Shown: positions 14,492-23,574 of the stretch, in pieces
Layout: every line of letters starts with the position of its first letter
How positions within the stretch are numbered: the first letter of the stretch is position 1
Source of the DNA: Palsa-295 sp963781105
GTDB taxonomy: Bacteria; Acidobacteriota; Terriglobia; Acidiferrales; UBA7541
Direction of reading: 5' to 3'
NCBI GenBank assembly: GCA_963781105.1
Contig: CAWAED010000003.1
Location: forward strand, 868,001-932,000
DNA length: 64,000 nucleotides
Notes under the pieces: generated by a model
Databases searched by the model: none
What the model saw: the letters and a program-made list of their open reading frames with translations, nothing else
What the model was told of the DNA's origin: nothing
Program-made: the position numbers and the translations under genes

Positions 14492-15646
14492 ATGGCTCTA
14501 CAGATGCGTGTCAAGTCGATAGCGACTGGAGCGAACCTGGCACTTGTCGCCGTCATTCTTTCGCTGATATGCGCCTGCACCAGTCAGGACAAGCCACAAG
14601 TCGTGGCGATGTCCCCTGCGCCGCCAGCAACCAGCACCGTGCAGCCGCCAGCCGTAGGCGGACCGACGCGAATGGAAAAAGATCTCTTGGGAGAAAAGGC
14701 AGTTCCTTCGTCGGCGTACTGGGGTGTTCAGACACAGCGAGCTCTCGAAAACTTTCAGATCTCGGGGGTTCCGATCAATCGCTATCCGGAATTTGTACAA
14801 GCGTGGGCCATTGTGAAATTGGCGGCAGCGCGCGCAAACACCGACGTCGGCGCAATGAGCAAGCAGAAATTGGAGGCGATTGAAAAGGCGTCCCAGGCCG
14901 TGATGAAGGGCGATTACAACAACCAATTCCTGGTGGATTGGTATCAGGGTGGCGCGGGCACATCCACCAACATGGACGCCAACGAAGTGCTCGCCAATGT
15001 GGGGCTCGAGTTGACCGGGCATCAAAAGCGAGAGTATTCGATTCTCGACCCGCACGACGATCTGAACATGTCGCAATCGACGAACGATTCCTATCCGACA
15101 GCGATCAAGGTCGCCTTTATCCTACGCAACGACAAGCTTGTCGCTGAGTTGCAGAAGCTGTCGGCGTCGCTCAGCGCAAAAGGCAATGAGTCTATCGACA
15201 TGGTGAAGATGGGCCGTACGGAGCTTCAAGACGCGGTGCCCATGACGGTCGGACAGGAATTCTACGCCTTCGCGGCATCACTGGACGGCGAGATCGCCTA
15301 TCTTCGCGAGGCGGAAAAGCAGTTGTACACGGTCAATATGGGAGCAACCGCCATCGGCACGGGGATCAACGTCCCGAAAGGATATGCTGAGAAGTGCGCC
15401 GTGGAGTTAGCGAAGCTCACAGGCAAGCCGATCAAGCCGGCATCCGATATGATCGCAGCCACCTGGGACCAGGAGGGCTTCGTCGCCTATTCCGGAGCCC
15501 TCCGAAGCGTCGCAATAAAACTCTCGAAAAGCGCCAGCGATCTGATTTTGCTCGATTCCGGGCCGCGCGCAGGTCTCAACGAGATTGACCTGCCGGAATT
15601 GCAGCCCGGCTCTTCGATCATGCCCGGGAAAATCAATCCGGCGTGA
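14492..15646 (+). CDS. aspA: Aspartate ammonia-lyase, lipoprotein-type, C-terminally truncated
   Basis: 384 residues. The fumarase/aspartase family converts aspartate to fumarate and ammonia. Motifs present: GAGTSTNMDANEV, MSQSTNDSYPTAIKVA, KMGRTELQDAVPMTVGQEF and the signature GSSIMPGKINP. The protein stops two codons after that signature, so the C-terminal domain (roughly 130 residues of a usual 470) is missing. The N-terminus carries a 30-residue signal with lipobox-like ICAC, so the original enzyme was probably a periplasmic lipoprotein, unusual for this family. GGAG precedes the ATG. The next gene is a porin fragment joined exactly here: a deletion or assembly junction. Probably inactive as it stands. 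Confidence 0.85.
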   Translation: MALQMRVKSIATGANLALVAVILSLICACTSQDKPQVVAMSPAPPATSTVQPPAVGGPTRMEKDLLGEKAVPSSAYWGVQTQRALENFQISGVPINRYPEFVQAWAIVKLAAARANTDVGAMSKQKLEAIEKASQAVMKGDYNNQFLVDWYQGGAGTSTNMDANEVLANVGLELTGHQKREYSILDPHDDLNMSQSTNDSYPTAIKVAFILRNDKLVAELQKLSASLSAKGNESIDMVKMGRTELQDAVPMTVGQEFYAFAASLDGEIAYLREAEKQLYTVNMGATAIGTGINVPKGYAEKCAVELAKLTGKPIKPASDMIAATWDQEGFVAYSGALRSVAIKLSKSASDLILLDSGPRAGLNEIDLPELQPGSSIMPGKINPA

Positions 15647-16191
15647 ACTTTCGTTACGGAATGGCTAAGGACGGCCAACTCCGACTGAAGTCCCGGCCCG
15701 AGGCTTTTCCCGCGCCCTATTTCGTCGATACGGGCACTTTCCCTGCAAAGTGGACGACCATCGCAGGATATGAGGTCTACTATCGAACTGGCCCGTGGTT
15801 GTTCGGCAGCGAATACTGGTGGGTCCATACCTCCTCGCCGTCAGAGGGCAATCCTCTGTTCAAAGGCGGGGATTGGGTAGCGACGTACTTGATCACCGGG
15901 GAAACCCGCGTTTACGACACCGCAGGCGGATTTTTCAGAGAAATAGTGCCGAAGAGGCCCGTATTCAACGGAGGTCCCGGAGCCTGGGAATTGCTGTTGC
16001 GGTACTCGCAAATAAATCTCGATAGTGGCCCCATACAAGGCGGACAGTTTAAGAGAATCACGCCCGGCGTAAACTGGTACGTGACAGACAGCGTGCGCTT
16101 CGAGTTCGAGTATGGCTACGGGCACCTCGATCGTTTCAACCTAAGCGGCAATACGCAGTTTTTCCAGGCCCGCATTCAACTGCAGCTGTAG
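15643..16191 (+). pseudogene. Phosphate-selective porin (OprO/OprP type), C-terminal part
   Basis: About 182 residues. LRLKSRPEAFPAPYFVDTG, then YEVYYRTGPWLFGSEYWWV, FNGGPGAWELLLRYSQINLD and a closing strand NTQFFQARIQLQL are characteristic of the last strands of trimeric OprO/OprP-like porins. Roughly the first half, including any signal peptide, is absent: the frame begins at the junction with the truncated aspartase (offset by one base from its reading frame). Unlikely to be made or exported. The original order was probably lyase, then a full porin, then the glucosidase. Confidence 0.75.
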
Positions 16192-16284
16192 TCGAGCGCG
16201 CCAGGACAGAAATCAGCTGACCGGGCATGACTCGCATCCACCAGCCGATGACAACGGGCTGAAGCGATGAGGGGAGCTGACGTC

Positions 16285-19083
16285 ATGAGTTCACTAGAGA
16301 AAGCCGCAATAAACCCTAAAGTTCAGAAAGATGCCCCCGTTTCCAACGTAGAGGTTGCAGAAAAGAAGCGATTGAAGAGTGCGCGTGAGGAAGGTGTGCC
16401 TTGGAAGAAGTGGGGGCCGTATCTCAGCGAGAGACAATGGGGCACCGTCCGCGAAGACTACAGCGAGAATGGCGACGCCTGGAATTTTTTCACCCACGAC
16501 CATGCCCGTTCCCGCGCTTACCGCTGGGGCGAGGACGGCATCGCCGGCATTTCCGATGACCAACAACATCTGTGCTTCGCGCTGGCTCTGTGGAACGGCA
16601 AGGATCCGATTCTCAAGGAACGGCTCTTCGGATTGACCAACAGCGAGGGCAACCACGGCGAGGATGTCAAGGAATACTACTTCTACCTCGACAGCACGCC
16701 GACGCACTCCTACATGAAGTATCTCTACAAGTACCCGCAGGCGGCCTTTCCCTACGTCGATCTGGTGGAGACGAACCGTCGGCGTTCCAAGAACGACATG
16801 GAGTACGAGCTGCTCGACACCGGTGTTTTCAAGGACGACCGGTATTTCGACGTTTTCGTGGAATACGCCAAGGACGGCCCGGAAGACATCCTGGTCCGAA
16901 TCACCGCAGCCAATCGCGGACCTGAGGTAGCAGAACTTCATCTCTTGCCGACACTATGGTTCCGGAACAACTGGTCGTCGTGGATTGCCGAATCAAATAG
17001 AGCTCCCGTGAAACCAAACCTCAGGCAGATCGAGGCAGCTGCGGGCACGACTGCGGTTGCGGCAACGCATTCGCTGCTGGATCAATTCATCCTTTCCTGC
17101 GAAGGCGAGGTTCCGTTGCTCTTCACCGAGAACGAAACAAACCACGAGCGACTCTTCCCTGGGCAAAAAAACGAGAGCCCCTACGTCAAGGACGGAATCA
17201 ACGACTGCATCGTGCAGGGAAAACAGGACGCGGTGAACCCCGGCGAGCAAGGGACCAAGGTCGCGGCGCATTACCGGGTCAAGGTAGGTGCCGGTCAATC
17301 CCAAGTGATTCGCCTGCGGCTCTCCAAGGGTTCTGCAAGCCAGAAGCGCGAACCTTTCGGAAAGCAATTTGATGAAGTCTTCGCAAGCCGGCTTCGGGAA
17401 GCCGATGAATTTTACAAGTCGGTGACGCCACCATCGGTGAGTGAAGACGCCGCCCAGGTGATGCGCCAGGCCCTCGCTGGCATGCTATGGACCAAGCAGT
17501 TTTTCTTCTTCGACGGTGATAATTGGCTGGACGAGCACCACTCCAACCCGCTCCATACCGGATATCGAAATTCTCGAAACTCGGAGTGGTTCCACATGTT
17601 GAACCACGACATTATCTCCATGCCTGACAAGTGGGAATACCCTTGGTACGCGGCCTGGGATCTTGCCTTCCACACACTTCCGCTCTCCGTCGTGGACCCC
17701 GACTTTGCCAAGGAGCAGATGGAGTTGATGCTCCGCTCCTCCTACCTGCACCCCAGCGGACAAATGCCTGCCTACGAGTGGAATTTCAGCGACGTCAATC
17801 CCCCTGTCCACGCTTTTGCGACGCTCTTTCTGGCCAGATCGGACCAGGCCCTGCGCGGCAAGACGGACGTGGAATTCCTTAAGCGTACGTTCAACAAGCT
17901 GGTGCCGAACTTCACCTGGTGGGTGAACCGCAAGGACCGTTTCGGAAAGGGCGTATTCGAGGGCGGCTTCCTCGGCCTCGACAACATCGGCGTGTTCGAC
18001 CGCAGCGCGCCGCTTCCCACCGGCGGTTATCTGGAACAGGCGGACGGCACGGCGTGGATGGCCCTGTTCAGCCAGAACATGTTGGAACTCGCGTTCGAGC
18101 TCTCCCTCCACGACCCCAACTACGAGCCCATGATCGCGAAGTTCGCCGACCACTTCTACTATATCGCCAGGGCTATGAACCGGCCCGATCAGAATGGAAT
18201 GTGGGACGAGGAAGATGGCTTCTACTACGACTTGCTACAGCTGCCCGACGGTAGCTCTCAAAGGCTCAAGGTGCGCTCCATGGTGGGCCTCCTGCCGCTG
18301 TGCGCCACCTCGGTTATCGAAAAGTCGTGGCGGGACCGCGTCCCCCGAGCGGTGGCTGAGGGAAATGAACGCCTGCGCCGTATACCAGAACTTAAGGAGA
18401 CCATACACCCCACGGGTCCGGGACATTATGGAGTAGCCGAGCGAGGCATCATCGCCCTGCTTAACCCGGAGCGACTCCGCCGGATCTTGACCAAGATGCT
18501 CGATGAAAACGAGTTCCTGGGTCCCTATGGCATCCGCTCGCTCTCCAAGTTCCACGAGCAGCATCCCTACATCCTCCATGTGCAAGGCCAAGAGTACCGG
18601 GTGGACTACCTCCCAGCGGAGTCGAACACTGGCATGTTCGGCGGCAACTCCAACTGGCGGGGCCCTATCTGGATGCCCGTGAACGCGCTCATTATCCGGG
18701 CGCTGTGGAACTTCTATTTGTACTACGGCGATAATTTCAAAATCGAATGTCCCACGGGCTCTGGCAAACTTATGAACCTCTTCGAGGTAAGCGAGGAGAT
18801 CGCGGATCGCCTCGGCCGGATCTTCATGCGGGACGATCGTGGTCGTCGGCCCGTCTATGGCGGCACCGAGAAGTTCCAAAGTGATCCCCACTGGCGCGAC
18901 TACATCCTCTTCTATGAATACTTCCACGGTGACAATGGCGCCGGGCTGGGCGCTAGCCACCAGACGGGCTGGACCGGACTGGTGGCCAAGACCATCGAGC
19001 TTTACGGCTTCCTGGATGCCAAACGGGGCCTAGAAGAGGGCAGGCAGGCCGCGTTCACTAAGGTAGCGGCCAGCGCTAGGTAA
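16285..19083 (+). CDS. MGH1/GH63-like glucosidase
   Basis: 932 residues. Belongs to the large (alpha/alpha)6-barrel glucosidases of the GH63/MGH1 type that cleave alpha-glucosides. Recognisable segments: YLSERQWGTVREDYSENGDA at the start, WDLAFHTLPLSVVDPDFAKE, PAYEWNFSDVNPPVHA, FEGGFLGLDNIGVFDRSAPL, ESNTGMFGGNSNWRGPIWMP and the C-terminal DYILFYEYFHGDNGAGLG. No signal peptide, so cytoplasmic. The ATG at 16285 has GGGGAG about ten bases upstream; one at 16267 would add six residues. Length fits the family. Seen in acidobacteria with trehalose/glycogen genes; none are here. Confidence 0.88.
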   Translation: MSSLEKAAINPKVQKDAPVSNVEVAEKKRLKSAREEGVPWKKWGPYLSERQWGTVREDYSENGDAWNFFTHDHARSRAYRWGEDGIAGISDDQQHLCFALALWNGKDPILKERLFGLTNSEGNHGEDVKEYYFYLDSTPTHSYMKYLYKYPQAAFPYVDLVETNRRRSKNDMEYELLDTGVFKDDRYFDVFVEYAKDGPEDILVRITAANRGPEVAELHLLPTLWFRNNWSSWIAESNRAPVKPNLRQIEAAAGTTAVAATHSLLDQFILSCEGEVPLLFTENETNHERLFPGQKNESPYVKDGINDCIVQGKQDAVNPGEQGTKVAAHYRVKVGAGQSQVIRLRLSKGSASQKREPFGKQFDEVFASRLREADEFYKSVTPPSVSEDAAQVMRQALAGMLWTKQFFFFDGDNWLDEHHSNPLHTGYRNSRNSEWFHMLNHDIISMPDKWEYPWYAAWDLAFHTLPLSVVDPDFAKEQMELMLRSSYLHPSGQMPAYEWNFSDVNPPVHAFATLFLARSDQALRGKTDVEFLKRTFNKLVPNFTWWVNRKDRFGKGVFEGGFLGLDNIGVFDRSAPLPTGGYLEQADGTAWMALFSQNMLELAFELSLHDPNYEPMIAKFADHFYYIARAMNRPDQNGMWDEEDGFYYDLLQLPDGSSQRLKVRSMVGLLPLCATSVIEKSWRDRVPRAVAEGNERLRRIPELKETIHPTGPGHYGVAERGIIALLNPERLRRILTKMLDENEFLGPYGIRSLSKFHEQHPYILHVQGQEYRVDYLPAESNTGMFGGNSNWRGPIWMPVNALIIRALWNFYLYYGDNFKIECPTGSGKLMNLFEVSEEIADRLGRIFMRDDRGRRPVYGGTEKFQSDPHWRDYILFYEYFHGDNGAGLGASHQTGWTGLVAKTIELYGFLDAKRGLEEGRQAAFTKVAASAR

Positions 19084-19177
19084 AGAAGACTGTACGCATG
19101 GTCGTTCTGGCGATCGCTCCGGCGCATCCTTCCACGACCGATGACAGTCGCGGTTCGTCTTCGCAGTTGCAGTTCGG

Positions 19178-19250
19178 GGTGCCGCACTCTCGCGGGTTCG
19201 CGGCCAAAGGCCGCAGGCGAGGGTGCGCGGCAAGCGGAGTGCGGCAACCC
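19178..19250. repeat. Large nested palindrome
   Basis: Outer arms GGTGCCGCACTC and GAGTGCGGCAACC pair with a one-base bulge; the inner GCGGCC-AAA-GGCCGC (19200-19214) is perfect. It lies after the glucosidase and may stop transcription or be an extragenic palindromic element. Otherwise 19084-19443 has no gene. Confidence 0.5.
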
Positions 19251-19443
19251 GAAGTTCCACCCCAACGGCAAACCCAAAAACCCAATCAACTCCTCCGTTA
19301 ACTAGCGCAGTGGTATCATCCAGTCCGGTGACGCGTCAAGAACGGCGAGCGGCAACAGCGAGTCTTGCCCTGCAAAAGGGTCCGCCACCCGCCCGTAGTA
19401 ACAATGTGAAATTTTTAAACACAAGCAGGGAAGAAAGGGGACG

Positions 19444-19680
19444 TTGTTCGTGCCGGAGTCGGATTCAAACCCGCCGTATGGTTTACTACTATTTGGGGGC
19501 TTCTTATTTTTGCTGGCGGTAGTTGCGACGTGTTCCGGAGAAGCGTGGGCACGCTACGGCCTTGTGGTCTACCGCGACGAAAAACCGAAGAAGTTTTGGT
19601 GGTTAGTCGCATCGTATTATCTTGGCGGTCTTGGTCTTATTGGATACTTCCTGTACCAGGTCTATGGACTTGCAAACTGA
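19444..19680 (+). CDS. Two-helix small membrane protein
   Basis: 78 residues with TTG start (GTG at 19450 also possible). Two membrane helices, YGLLLFGGFLFLLAVVA (about 12-30) and VASYYLGGLGLIGYFLYQV (about 55-74), flank a loop GLVVYRDEKPKKFWW. The loop-helix pattern is well formed and purines (GAAAGGGGA) precede the start. No family recognised. Confidence 0.5.
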   Translation: MFVPESDSNPPYGLLLFGGFLFLLAVVATCSGEAWARYGLVVYRDEKPKKFWWLVASYYLGGLGLIGYFLYQVYGLAN

Positions 19681-19760
19681 ACTGGTCTTCTCGATGCCCG
19701 GTCACACACCCGGCGGGTGGCGCACCCTTCAAGTGCAGGCAAGCAACCGCCTTTAGGTTT

Positions 19761-19815
19761 TGCGGGTGCCGCAACCCTTTGCTCCGTTTGCAAAGGGTAA
19801 GTGGCAAAACGTGAA
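19761..19815. repeat. Dispersed palindromic repeat R1, copy 4
   Basis: GGTGCCGCAACCCTTTGCTCC-GTTTGCAAAGGGTAA, then GTGGCAAAACGTGAAGCC. The stem ACCCTTTGC/GCAAAGGGT is perfect. The remaining bases up to 20000 contain no gene. Confidence 0.6.
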
Positions 19816-20000
19816 GCCCTACCCCACTGTGCGTCGCTCGCCTTTCTTTGCTCCATACGGGACTGTCTCCGGCGCAATTGCAGTGTAACGAGAGAGCAAC
19901 GAATTAGTGGAGCGCAGCTTCTTACTGACCATCTAGCGCACTCCGGCGTTGGTACAAAGCCGCGTTCGTCGATTTCTTGACGCGGAGGAGGTACGTTGAA

Positions 20001-20570
20001 ATGAGGAACTCGCTCGCGGTTGTGTTGTTGTTTGCGGCCGTCAGTGCTGGGCCACTTTGGGCGCAGGACCGGCCCTCGGCGTTTGAGGCGTATGGGGGGT
20101 ACTACTACACGCGCTTTAATATAAACGCCAATGCCCCGGGCATTGCACCCTTCGCAGCGTACAACGGCAACGGTGGGGGTGGCCAGTTCGAGTACAACGT
20201 CAGCCGCTGGCTCGGTGCAGTAGGAGACTTGGGCGGCTTTGTTGCCACCAGCAGCGGGAATGGAGCATTCGCCGGAGCAGGATTCACCTATCTCTTCGGG
20301 CCTAGAGTGAATTCCCGGCACGGCAAAGTTACGCCGTTCGCTCAGATCCTCTTCGGAGGCGTTCGCACAACCGACGGCATCGCCCAATCAACGGGGACCG
20401 AAAACAATTTTGCGATGACGGCTGGCGGCGGTATTGATCTCCAAGTGTCCAGACACATCTCCGTCCGTCCCGTACAGGCCGAGTACTTCATGACAAAAAT
20501 TCCGGACGGTCTAAATAACCGACAGAACAATTTCAGGTTCGGCGCTGGTGTCGTGTTCCGCTTCGGCTAA
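20001..20570 (+). CDS. Outer-membrane beta-barrel protein
   Basis: 189 residues. Signal peptide MRNSLAVVLLFAAVSAGPLW cut near AQD. The mature part has alternating aromatic strands (FEAYGGYYYTRFNIN, GQFEYNVSRWLGAVGDLGGF, RFGAGVVFRFG) ending in a beta-barrel C-terminal signature. This fits eight-stranded OmpA/OmpW-like barrels widely seen in acidobacteria. GGAGGAGG lies about twelve bases before the ATG; an in-frame start at 19977 is less likely. Confidence 0.75.
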   Translation: MRNSLAVVLLFAAVSAGPLWAQDRPSAFEAYGGYYYTRFNINANAPGIAPFAAYNGNGGGGQFEYNVSRWLGAVGDLGGFVATSSGNGAFAGAGFTYLFGPRVNSRHGKVTPFAQILFGGVRTTDGIAQSTGTENNFAMTAGGGIDLQVSRHISVRPVQAEYFMTKIPDGLNNRQNNFRFGAGVVFRFG

Positions 20571-20923
20571 AGGCGGCAGAATTCACTGTATCTCCTACAA
20601 AACAAATACCCGCGTCCCCAATCAATCGCCAACAAACTGCCACTCCCCGAAACGCGTTTTTTGCGCCACTCGCGCCCCTCATACAACATGCCGTCGCGCT
20701 TACTTTCAACTCCCACGCCGCCCACCTGCCACAAATCACTACTCACCAATCACCAATCACCACAATGTAGGCAGGCCTGCGGACTATCGGCGCCCCGAAG
20801 GCGCCGCCCGCACCGCGTTTCCAGCCGTCGCTCGGGAAGGTACCTTAGTACCATCGGACCATTCCACCCGCCATTCGCCTTGGCTACTCTTCTGCGATCT
20901 CTTCCGGGCCACTTGGGAAACGC
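20571..20923. other. Intergenic region
   Basis: 353 bases without a supportable gene. It holds short direct repeats of 'CACTACTCACCAATCACCAATCACCA' type near 20740-20765, probably spacer. The promoter of the kinase gene must lie here but no clear hexamers stand out. Confidence 0.5.
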
Positions 20924-23197
20924 ATGGACCTCAGGAATTTGCAGGTCTATCTTCGCGAGCACTCCAGGCCGCTGCGGTGGTCCGCGAAACTGCGCTTACG
21001 CACGAAATTCCTGCTCTCCGTCATCGCCATCATCGCGGGCCTCACCTCCGCCACGCTTTGGATCGTCGGTCACGCCGCGGAAGAACAAGTGCAAAAATCG
21101 GTCGAGCAGGATACCCGCAATTCCGTGCTCACCTTCCAGAATCTGCGCGCCGAACGCCAGATCGAACTGAATCGCAGCGCCGAATTGTTCGCCACTCTTC
21201 CCGCCATCAAGGCGCTGATGGCCGACGAAAACCCCGCAAAAATCCAGGATGCTTCCGAAGAAATCTGGCGCTCGGGCGACGCGCAACTTTTCGCGCTCGC
21301 CGACTGGAAAGGCCAAATTCTCGCGTTGCACACGGTGACTCCCGGCTTTCCGCGCAGCGCCGCTCAGCAAATGATGTCCAATGCAAACGGCCCCGGCGAC
21401 GGCGGGGGCTGGTGGTTCGGCGCGGGGCATCTCTACCAAGTCTCATCGCGCGCGATTCACTTGGGCGCGCCATCTTCGCAATTGCGTCTGGGGACTGTCG
21501 TGGTTGGGCGTGAAATTGATTCGGGCGTGGCGCGCGACGTCGGGCGGATCGCGCTGTGCCAGGTCGCGTTCGGTTATGGCGATCAGCCGGTGGTGACTTC
21601 CCTTTCGACGCTGGACGACGCCATGCTCGCGAGCGCGCTCACCAGTCCGGCGACGCGCGGCAAAATCGTCATCGCCAACAAAACCTATTTCGCCAGCTCC
21701 GTAAATCTCACTCCCGGTGCCACGCCACAGCTTACGCTCACCGTCCTGAAACCGGTGGACGACGCGATGGCCTTCCTTACGCGTTTGAACAACACATTGC
21801 TGATTCTCGGTTTCTGTGCCGTTTTCGCCGGCGCCATTCTCGTGTTTCTGATCTCGCGCACCATCACGCATCCGCTCGACAACCTGGTGCAAGGCGTGCG
21901 CGCGCTCGAGCAAGGCAACTACCACTACCCGCTCGGTCCCGGCGCCGGCGACGAAGTTTCCGAAGTCACCGCCGCGTTCGACCGCATGCGCGTCACGTTG
22001 CAAGCCAACGAAGAGCAGAACAAGCAGCTTGAACACCAATTGCGCCAATCGCAGAAAATGGAAGCTGTGGGGCGGCTCGCCGGTGGCGTCGCGCACGATT
22101 TCAATAATTTGCTCACCGTGATTAAAGGCCACAGCGATCTACTGGAATTGAAACTCGGCACGCTGAGTCCCGCGCAAGCCAGCATCGCGCAAGTACGCAA
22201 AGCCGCGGACCGCGCCACTGCGCTCACGCGCCAGCTTCTCGCGTTCAGCCGCATGCAAGTGTTGCAGCCGCGCGTGCTCGATCTAAACGCGCTGATCGCC
22301 GACCTGAATAAGATGTTGCCGATGCTGATCGGCGAAGAGATCGAATACACGTTTCGTCCCGGCGATTCCCTCGCGCGGGTGAAAGCCGATCCTTCGCAGA
22401 TCGAACAGGTGCTGGTGAATCTCGCCGTCAACGCGAAGGACGCCATGCCCAAGGGCGGCAAGCTCACCATCAACACGCGCAACATTTTGCTCGACGCCGA
22501 GTACGCGCGCAGCCATCCTCCGGTTGTTGCCGGGCGCTATGTGCTGCTGACCGTCGCGGATACCGGATGCGGCATGGACGAACAGACTAGAGCGAAAATT
22601 TTCGAGCCGTTTTTCACGACGAAGGAGCTCGGCAAAGGGACGGGGCTGGGCCTTTCGACTGTGTACGGCGTGGTGAAACAAAGCGGCGGATACATCTGGG
22701 TGGACAGCACGCCGAAGCAGGGCACGCGATTCGAAATCTTCCTGCCGCAAAGCAGCGAGGCCGCACAGTTGCCCTTGGAGCAAGAGCCCGCCGCAAAGTA
22801 TTCGCCTGCCAAGGGCACGGTGCTGCTGGCGGAAGATGAAGAAGCGGTCCGCGAACTGGCCGGAGAATTTTTGCGTTCGAGCGGATACAAAGTGATCGAA
22901 GGCAAAGACGGTCTCGACGCACTCGAAAAAGCGGAACAGGAATCCGGACCGATTGACGCGCTGGTGACGGACGTGGTGATGCCGCGGATGCGCGGCACTG
23001 AACTAGCGCAACGTCTGAAGCGCGTCTATCCCGGAATCAAGATCGTTTATATGTCCGGCTACCTCGAGCACAACGGCGAAGACGGTTTCATCGCCGATTC
23101 CGCGCAGCTGCAAAAACCCTTTTCGCGCGATTCCCTGCTGAACAAATTGCGCGATGTCACAGGCCAACCCGCGAAACACCGCCTGCAAGTCGTCTAG
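20924..23197 (+). CDS. Hybrid sensor histidine kinase with C-terminal receiver domain
   Basis: 757 residues. Layout: membrane helix 1 (about 29-50), periplasmic sensor region (50-288, Cache-like), helix 2 (about 289-309), HAMP (310-362), HisKA with phospho-accepting His in GGVAHDFNNLL (about 391), HATPase with N-box NLAVNAKDAM, DTGCGMDE and GTGLGLSTVYGV, then a receiver domain (about 630-745) with acidic pocket AEDEE, phospho-Asp in LVTDVVMPRMRG (about 683) and the Lys of LQKPFSRDSL. All catalytic residues are present. It autophosphorylates and passes phosphate to its own receiver. No cognate regulator adjoins. Confidence 0.93.
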   Translation: MDLRNLQVYLREHSRPLRWSAKLRLRTKFLLSVIAIIAGLTSATLWIVGHAAEEQVQKSVEQDTRNSVLTFQNLRAERQIELNRSAELFATLPAIKALMADENPAKIQDASEEIWRSGDAQLFALADWKGQILALHTVTPGFPRSAAQQMMSNANGPGDGGGWWFGAGHLYQVSSRAIHLGAPSSQLRLGTVVVGREIDSGVARDVGRIALCQVAFGYGDQPVVTSLSTLDDAMLASALTSPATRGKIVIANKTYFASSVNLTPGATPQLTLTVLKPVDDAMAFLTRLNNTLLILGFCAVFAGAILVFLISRTITHPLDNLVQGVRALEQGNYHYPLGPGAGDEVSEVTAAFDRMRVTLQANEEQNKQLEHQLRQSQKMEAVGRLAGGVAHDFNNLLTVIKGHSDLLELKLGTLSPAQASIAQVRKAADRATALTRQLLAFSRMQVLQPRVLDLNALIADLNKMLPMLIGEEIEYTFRPGDSLARVKADPSQIEQVLVNLAVNAKDAMPKGGKLTINTRNILLDAEYARSHPPVVAGRYVLLTVADTGCGMDEQTRAKIFEPFFTTKELGKGTGLGLSTVYGVVKQSGGYIWVDSTPKQGTRFEIFLPQSSEAAQLPLEQEPAAKYSPAKGTVLLAEDEEAVRELAGEFLRSSGYKVIEGKDGLDALEKAEQESGPIDALVTDVVMPRMRGTELAQRLKRVYPGIKIVYMSGYLEHNGEDGFIADSAQLQKPFSRDSLLNKLRDVTGQPAKHRLQVV

Positions 23198-23574
23198 GAT
23201 CCGTACCATGATCGCTCCAGTCCGTTTCATATACTCATAGGGCAACCGCGCTTGATTCGGCGCGGCCAGCCGCTTGCCAAGCGCGTATTCTGAGCTTTCG
23301 GGTGCGCAGGGGCCGGGGACTGGGGTGTTCCCCGGGGTGAGCGTCGCTCGACTTCGGCGGCCAATTTCAAAGTGTTTCAAGCGGTTGGGCCATTTCGCGG
23401 GGCTCGGGGTTCGAGGTCCGGCTCGGAAAATCCGGAAGAATGCGGGAGCACGTTTTGGTGTTGGGCATGCGGCGCTGCGGCAGGCAGCGAGTGCGATGTG
23501 TTGCGGAGTGGCGCCTGCTGTTGTGACCGAAAATTTGCATACTGCTTCCGCGCGATTCGGTGAGCGAGGTAGCG
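23198..23574. other. Intergenic region
   Basis: 377 bases between the kinase and the cupredoxin-like gene. No gene or clear hairpin seen; GAGG just before 23575 serves as the ribosome-binding site of the next gene. Confidence 0.5.

Noticed and set aside
20735..20770. Short repeats that might suggest a CRISPR array
   Set aside because: Units are only a few bases long and not regularly spaced with unique spacers.
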